Shown: positions 22,836-26,607 of the stretch, one piece after another
Layout of the letters: each line of letters starts with the position of its first letter
Position numbering within the stretch: the first letter of the stretch is position 1
Source: RYN-428 sp035551995
Lineage (GTDB): Bacteria > Planctomycetota > Phycisphaerae > Tepidisphaerales > Tepidisphaeraceae
Assembly (NCBI GenBank): GCA_035551995.1
Contig: DASZME010000059.1
Span: forward strand, 1-26,607
Direction of reading: 5' to 3'
DNA length: 26,607 bases
Translations under genes and position numbers: made by a program
The notes under the pieces: model-generated
What the model was told of the DNA's origin: nothing
Database searches by the model: none
The model's input: only the letters and a program-made list of their open reading frames with translations

Positions 22836-24116
22836 ATGAACATGAGCACACGTGGTTTGATTCGTGGCGTCGTCATCGTCGCAATGGGCTTCGGCGGCGG
22901 CGCGCTGCTGGCGGGCGAAGTCGTCAAGACCGAGCCGGCACACGACAAGCCGCAGGCCGCCGAAGGCAAGGCCACCATCAGCGCCGACGCCCAGAAAATC
23001 GTCGATGACGCCGCCGACGCATACGGTAAACTCAAGAGCCTGGAACTGGTCGGCACCTTTACCGGCGACTTTGAGGCCGCGGGGCAAAAGCAAGGGGGAA
23101 CGACCAGCTTCACGTCCAGCTTCGAGGCGCCGAACAAGTTCCGCCACGCCGCCAAGGATGAGGTAATCGCCGGATCGACCGGCGAAAACGTCTTCGTCTA
23201 CATTCAGCCGAAGAATATCTATCTTCAGGTTCCGGCTTCCAAGGAAAAGGTGGCGACCAAGGATCTTCCCAAACCGCTTCCGCGACTGATGGCGATGCAA
23301 AATCCATCGCTGATGCTGGCCATGGCCAAGGATCCGGGGCATGAGTTGGTCGAAGACGCGACTGACGTCTCCAAGGTCGATGACACGAAAATCAGCGACG
23401 TGAAGTTGCCGACCCTGAAGTTCACGCTCAAAGACAAGACTTCAATCCTGCTGGCGTTTGATCCGACGACGCATTTGATTCGTCAGACGACCGCCGACGT
23501 GAAGGCCCAGCTTGAGAGCCAGGGCGTGCCGGACGTGAAGAAGGCCAGCTATGTCATCGACTACACGACAACCACGCCGGATGCGGCGATGAAGGCCGAG
23601 CAGTTTGTCTGGGCGCCGCCCGCGGGAGCCAAGGACATCAAGGACATGAAGGCCGCCGCCGGTGGCGAGGAGCAACCGGCCGACGCGCTGGTCGGAAAAG
23701 AGGCTCCGGATTTCAAGCTCGCTGGGATGGATGGGAAGGAGGTGGCGTTATCGGGATTGAAGGGAAAGGTGGTCGTGCTCGATTTCTGGGCGACATGGTG
23801 CCCGCCTTGCCGCGCGTCGTTGCCGCACCTGGATAAGTTTTACCAAGAGAACAAGGCGGCGGGGGTGCAGGTGTTTGCCGTGAATCAACAGGAAGACAAG
23901 GGCAAAGTTCAAGCGTTCGTGGATAAGACCAAGCTCGCCGTCCCGGTGCTGCTCGATCTGGAAGGCAAGACCGGCGGCGATTACAAGGCCAACGCGATTC
24001 CGGAGACCGTCGTCGTCGGGAAGGACGGGAAGATCGTGAAAGTGTTCGTCGGGTTCGACGCCGATTCCATGCCCGAAGAATTGAAGAAGGTTGTGGAAGC
24101 GGCAATGAAGAAATAG
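22836..24116 (+). CDS. Secreted DUF2092-like domain fused to a TlpA-type thioredoxin
   Basis: A 426-aa exported protein. The signal peptide is about residues 1-27 (VVIVAMGFGGGALLAG). Residues about 48-270 resemble DUF2092/LolA-like lipoprotein-binding folds (LKSLELVGTFTGDFEA, VYIQPKNIYLQVPASKE). A redoxin domain follows at about 288-426, starting VGKEAPDFKLAGMDGKEV and carrying the active site W321-C-P-P-C325, with the cis-Pro loop AIPETVVVG. TlpA-type domains reduce or exchange disulfides outside the cytoplasm. The ATG at 22836 follows GGAG at 7 nt; an open extension to 22626 is rejected for lack of a start signal. Such fusions recur in planctomycetes. The client of the first domain is unknown. 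Confidence 0.85.
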   Translation: MNMSTRGLIRGVVIVAMGFGGGALLAGEVVKTEPAHDKPQAAEGKATISADAQKIVDDAADAYGKLKSLELVGTFTGDFEAAGQKQGGTTSFTSSFEAPNKFRHAAKDEVIAGSTGENVFVYIQPKNIYLQVPASKEKVATKDLPKPLPRLMAMQNPSLMLAMAKDPGHELVEDATDVSKVDDTKISDVKLPTLKFTLKDKTSILLAFDPTTHLIRQTTADVKAQLESQGVPDVKKASYVIDYTTTTPDAAMKAEQFVWAPPAGAKDIKDMKAAAGGEEQPADALVGKEAPDFKLAGMDGKEVALSGLKGKVVVLDFWATWCPPCRASLPHLDKFYQENKAAGVQVFAVNQQEDKGKVQAFVDKTKLAVPVLLDLEGKTGGDYKANAIPETVVVGKDGKIVKVFVGFDADSMPEELKKVVEAAMKK

Positions 24117-24273
24117 GCGTGCCGTAGAATTCGACGGGCTGGGTATTCCCTACTCGATAGAATCGTCGTTCGCTAAAAATTCGGCAAACGCAGAAGGCCA
24201 TCCCGGCCGATATTAAGCGGCGGAGAGATTGCCGCCCGACGGGATCGAAGAAGCCCCGACCTGCGTTGCGCCT

Positions 24274-25791
24274 ATGAATGAGCAGCTAATCAGTCGCATA
24301 CGGCAGTGTTCCACCCTTCCGTCACTGCCCGCGATCGCCATTCAGGTTCTCGAACTGGCGCAGAAAGCGGACGTCGATATCGCGGAGATCGCGCGGACCA
24401 TCTCCAAGGACCCGGCCCTTTCCACCAAGATTCTCCGCACCGTCAATTCGAGCTTTTACGCGCGAAGCCAGCACGTCAGCACCATCAGCCATGCCCTGGT
24501 GATTCTCGGTTTGCAGTCGGTGAAGACCCTGGTGCTTGGATTTTCGCTGGTCAGCAATCTGATGGGCGGCAAGGAAAAAGGCTTCAAGCACGTCGACTAC
24601 TGGCGTCGAAGCATCTATTCCGCCACCGCGGCCCGCACGATCGGAAGCAAAGCCAATCTGGTCCAACAGGAGGAAGCATTTCTCGCCGCCCTGCTGAAGG
24701 ACATCGGAATGCTTGTCCTGGATCAGGTCCTGGGAGCGGAATATGGCGATGTCCATAACCGGGCCAAGACCCATTGCGAACTGTCGGCGCTTGAAATCCA
24801 GTCGCTCGGGTCCGACCACGCCGAGGTGGGCGGGTACCTGGCCGGCAGCTGGAAACTGCCGCCCGTGCTGACCATTCCGATCACCTATCACCACCATCCC
24901 CAGAACATTCCCGACCAGGCCTTGCGCAAACTGGTCGACGTGGTTTTCCTGGCAAGCCGATGCGCGGACATATTTGTCGACGCCAATCCCGGCGCGGCCA
25001 TCGCCGACGTGCGCCAACTGTGCCAGTCTCAATTGAGCATGCAGGAAGCGGATTGCGATGTCATGCTCAACGAAATCGGGGAGCGCACGAAGGAAACAGC
25101 CTCGCTGTTCGAGATCAAGATCGGCGCATCGGTGACCTTTGAATCCGTTTTGAAGAAGGCCAATGAAACGCTTGTCGAACTGACGCTTCAGACGCAGCAG
25201 CAAGCCACCGAACTTCGCGCCGAAGCCACCACGCTGGCCGAGCAAAACCAGGAACTCAAGAAACAGGCGACCACCGACGTGCTGACCGGTCTTTCCAACC
25301 GGGCGCAGTTCGACTCGTTCCTGGCGGCGAAATTCGACGAATCGGTCCGGCTTTCCAAGCCGTTATCGCTGCTGCTGATGGACGTGGACAAATTCAAATC
25401 CGTCAATGATCGCCATGGTCATCAATCGGGCGACAAAGTTTTACAGGTGCTGGGAAAACTGCTGGGCACCTCGGCGCGAGCGCAAGATCTCGCGGCTCGT
25501 TACGGTGGCGAGGAATTGTGCCTGATCCTCCCCGGCACCGGCCGCGCCACCGCCGCCGCCATCGCCGAGAGCATCCGCCGATCGATCGCCGCCAAGCCCA
25601 TCACGACCGGCGCCATCATCTTGCCGATCACCGTCAGCATCGGCGTGGCCATCTTCGAGCCCAACGGCCCGCTTCGCAGTCCCGCCCACCTCCTGAAAGC
25701 CGCTGACCTGGCGGTGTACAACGCCAAGCATTCGGGGCGAAACTGCGTGCGCGTCTTCACCCTTAATCCTCCAAAGCCCGCCGCGGCATAA
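24274..25791 (+). CDS. HDOD-GGDEF signalling protein (putative diguanylate cyclase)
   Basis: 505 aa, cytoplasmic. An HDOD domain (about 5-210: LPSLPAIAIQVLELAQ, ISKDPALSTKILRTVNSSFY, FLAALLKDIGMLVLDQV) is a non-catalytic HD relative used in signalling. A linker (210-300) and a coiled coil (about 300-345, rich in Gln/Glu) connect it to a GGDEF domain (about 350-497). That domain keeps the active site GGEEL at 411-415 and the inhibitory site RAQD at 402-405, five residues ahead, so it should make cyclic di-GMP with product inhibition. The ATG at 24274 is used; a TTG at 24229 with GGAGAG close by is an alternative that adds 15 residues. No membrane segment is visible, so its input is intracellular. 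Confidence 0.92.
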   Translation: MNEQLISRIRQCSTLPSLPAIAIQVLELAQKADVDIAEIARTISKDPALSTKILRTVNSSFYARSQHVSTISHALVILGLQSVKTLVLGFSLVSNLMGGKEKGFKHVDYWRRSIYSATAARTIGSKANLVQQEEAFLAALLKDIGMLVLDQVLGAEYGDVHNRAKTHCELSALEIQSLGSDHAEVGGYLAGSWKLPPVLTIPITYHHHPQNIPDQALRKLVDVVFLASRCADIFVDANPGAAIADVRQLCQSQLSMQEADCDVMLNEIGERTKETASLFEIKIGASVTFESVLKKANETLVELTLQTQQQATELRAEATTLAEQNQELKKQATTDVLTGLSNRAQFDSFLAAKFDESVRLSKPLSLLLMDVDKFKSVNDRHGHQSGDKVLQVLGKLLGTSARAQDLAARYGGEELCLILPGTGRATAAAIAESIRRSIAAKPITTGAIILPITVSIGVAIFEPNGPLRSPAHLLKAADLAVYNAKHSGRNCVRVFTLNPPKPAAA

Positions 25792-25908
25792 ATCACGGCC
25801 CTGATGCTTTTCGGGGATTCGGGCCGATAGCTTTCGTAAGTCCCCTGATTGGACGATGCGCCCCGCGACGTGGCCCGTGCGCGATCGCTTTCGCGGCGAG
25901 GACGTCAC

Positions 25909-26607
25909 ATGGCCGTGATTACCCATGAAGATCCCTTTGACGCCGCCCTGCGCGAGCATCAGGCGGGTCACTTCGCAGCGGCCCAAGCCCTCTATGGGGA
26001 GGTTCTCGAACGAGATTCGCAAAATCCCGACGCAATGCACCTGCTCGGCGTCCTCGCCCTGCAGACAGGCCGCGCGGATGCCGCCCTGGTTTTGATCGAG
26101 CGCGCGATCGCCATCAAACCGGCGGCTGCGTTCTTCGGAAATCTTGGGATCGTACTGGCCGCCCTTGGAAAGCTTGATCGAGCCGTCGATGCATATCGCC
26201 GCGCCATCGCCAGCCGGCCCGATTTCCCCGAAGCACACAATAACCTCGGGACGGCCCTACGGCAGACCGGTCAGGCCCAAGCCGCCATAGCCGCCTATCG
26301 CCAGGCGATCGTGGCGCGGCCTGACTTTGCCGAAGCGCATAACAACCTGGGCCTGGCCTTGTGCGACGCGGAGCGGATCGACGACGCGATCGTTCATTTC
26401 CGCAAGGCCGTCGCCATTCTTCCGCAATACGCGCAGGCGAGAAACAATCTTGGAAACGCGTTTCATCGCCGGGGCGATCTACGCATGGCCATCCCCTGTT
26501 GGCGCGAAGCGCTCTCGCTGATGCCCGATCTGCCCGAAGCGCACAACAATCTTGGCAACGCGTTCAAGGAGATGGGCCGCCTCGACGACGCGGCCGACTC
26601 GTTTAAT
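25909..26607 (+). CDS. TPR-repeat protein, 3' end beyond the window
   Basis: 233 codons are present and the frame is still open at the last base. The ATG at 25909 has GAGG 7 nt upstream. About six tetratricopeptide repeats of 34 residues follow each other, with the motif EAHNNLGxALxxxGxxxxAI recurring at about 110-125, 145-160 and 213-228. Such arrays mediate protein contacts. In planctomycetes and proteobacteria this particular EAHNNLG-type array often precedes an O-GlcNAc-transferase-like or sulfotransferase domain, which would lie outside the window. There is no signal peptide. Confidence 0.85.
   Translation, partial: MAVITHEDPFDAALREHQAGHFAAAQALYGEVLERDSQNPDAMHLLGVLALQTGRADAALVLIERAIAIKPAAAFFGNLGIVLAALGKLDRAVDAYRRAIASRPDFPEAHNNLGTALRQTGQAQAAIAAYRQAIVARPDFAEAHNNLGLALCDAERIDDAIVHFRKAVAILPQYAQARNNLGNAFHRRGDLRMAIPCWREALSLMPDLPEAHNNLGNAFKEMGRLDDAADSFN

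Overview
The window looks like a chromosomal segment of a high-GC, Gram-negative-type bacterium, most likely a planctomycete and perhaps Phycisphaerae-like. This lineage call is inference. It rests on an S1 sulfatase, an lptB gene (so an outer membrane), a secreted DUF2092-like/TlpA fusion, a UvrC-like protein without its nuclease half, an exported PlsC fusion and many dispersed palindromic repeats. No rRNA or other definitive marker is present.

Left end (1-2892): an AT-richer cassette bounded by two perfect 109-bp inverted repeats (137-245 and 2784-2892). It holds a two-gene leftward cluster (a small protein whose natural start is unclear, then a membrane protein) and a divergent serine recombinase of the resolvase/zinc-ribbon type. 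The recombinase frame runs into the right repeat, and the same frame is open through the left repeat into the left flank. A flip of the segment would therefore exchange the recombinase C-terminus. This is the best candidate here for an undescribed system: a self-encoded inversion switch or a small integrative element.

2876-8162: a leftward gene joining a secreted/membrane domain to a PlsC acyltransferase, a cluster of REP-type palindromes with a 98-130 bp MITE-like element, a leftward secreted sulfatase, a tRNA-Asn(GTT) with its own promoter, then a decayed stretch that ends in a group II intron domain V-VI remnant.

8250-15239: a leftward Uma2-family protein; rightward pyruvate phosphate dikinase with a strong promoter, structured leader and intrinsic terminator; a 33-codon ORF; and rightward ClpB.

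15240-16367: a decayed interval with a DUF433 antitoxin-like remnant, a frameshifted RelE/ParE toxin remnant and a second copy of the MITE-like repeat.

16368-19801: leftward purE, purK, then an ABC ATPase and permease of the nitrate/sulfonate/thiamine-precursor type that overlap by 4 bp, with no substrate-binding protein nearby. A UvrC-like gene diverges from purE.

21034-26607: a shared terminator, a leftward cold-shock gene, an AT-rich 485-bp intergenic region with two perfect DnaA boxes, then rightward lptB, the DUF2092-like/TlpA fusion, an HDOD-GGDEF regulator and a TPR protein cut by the window end.
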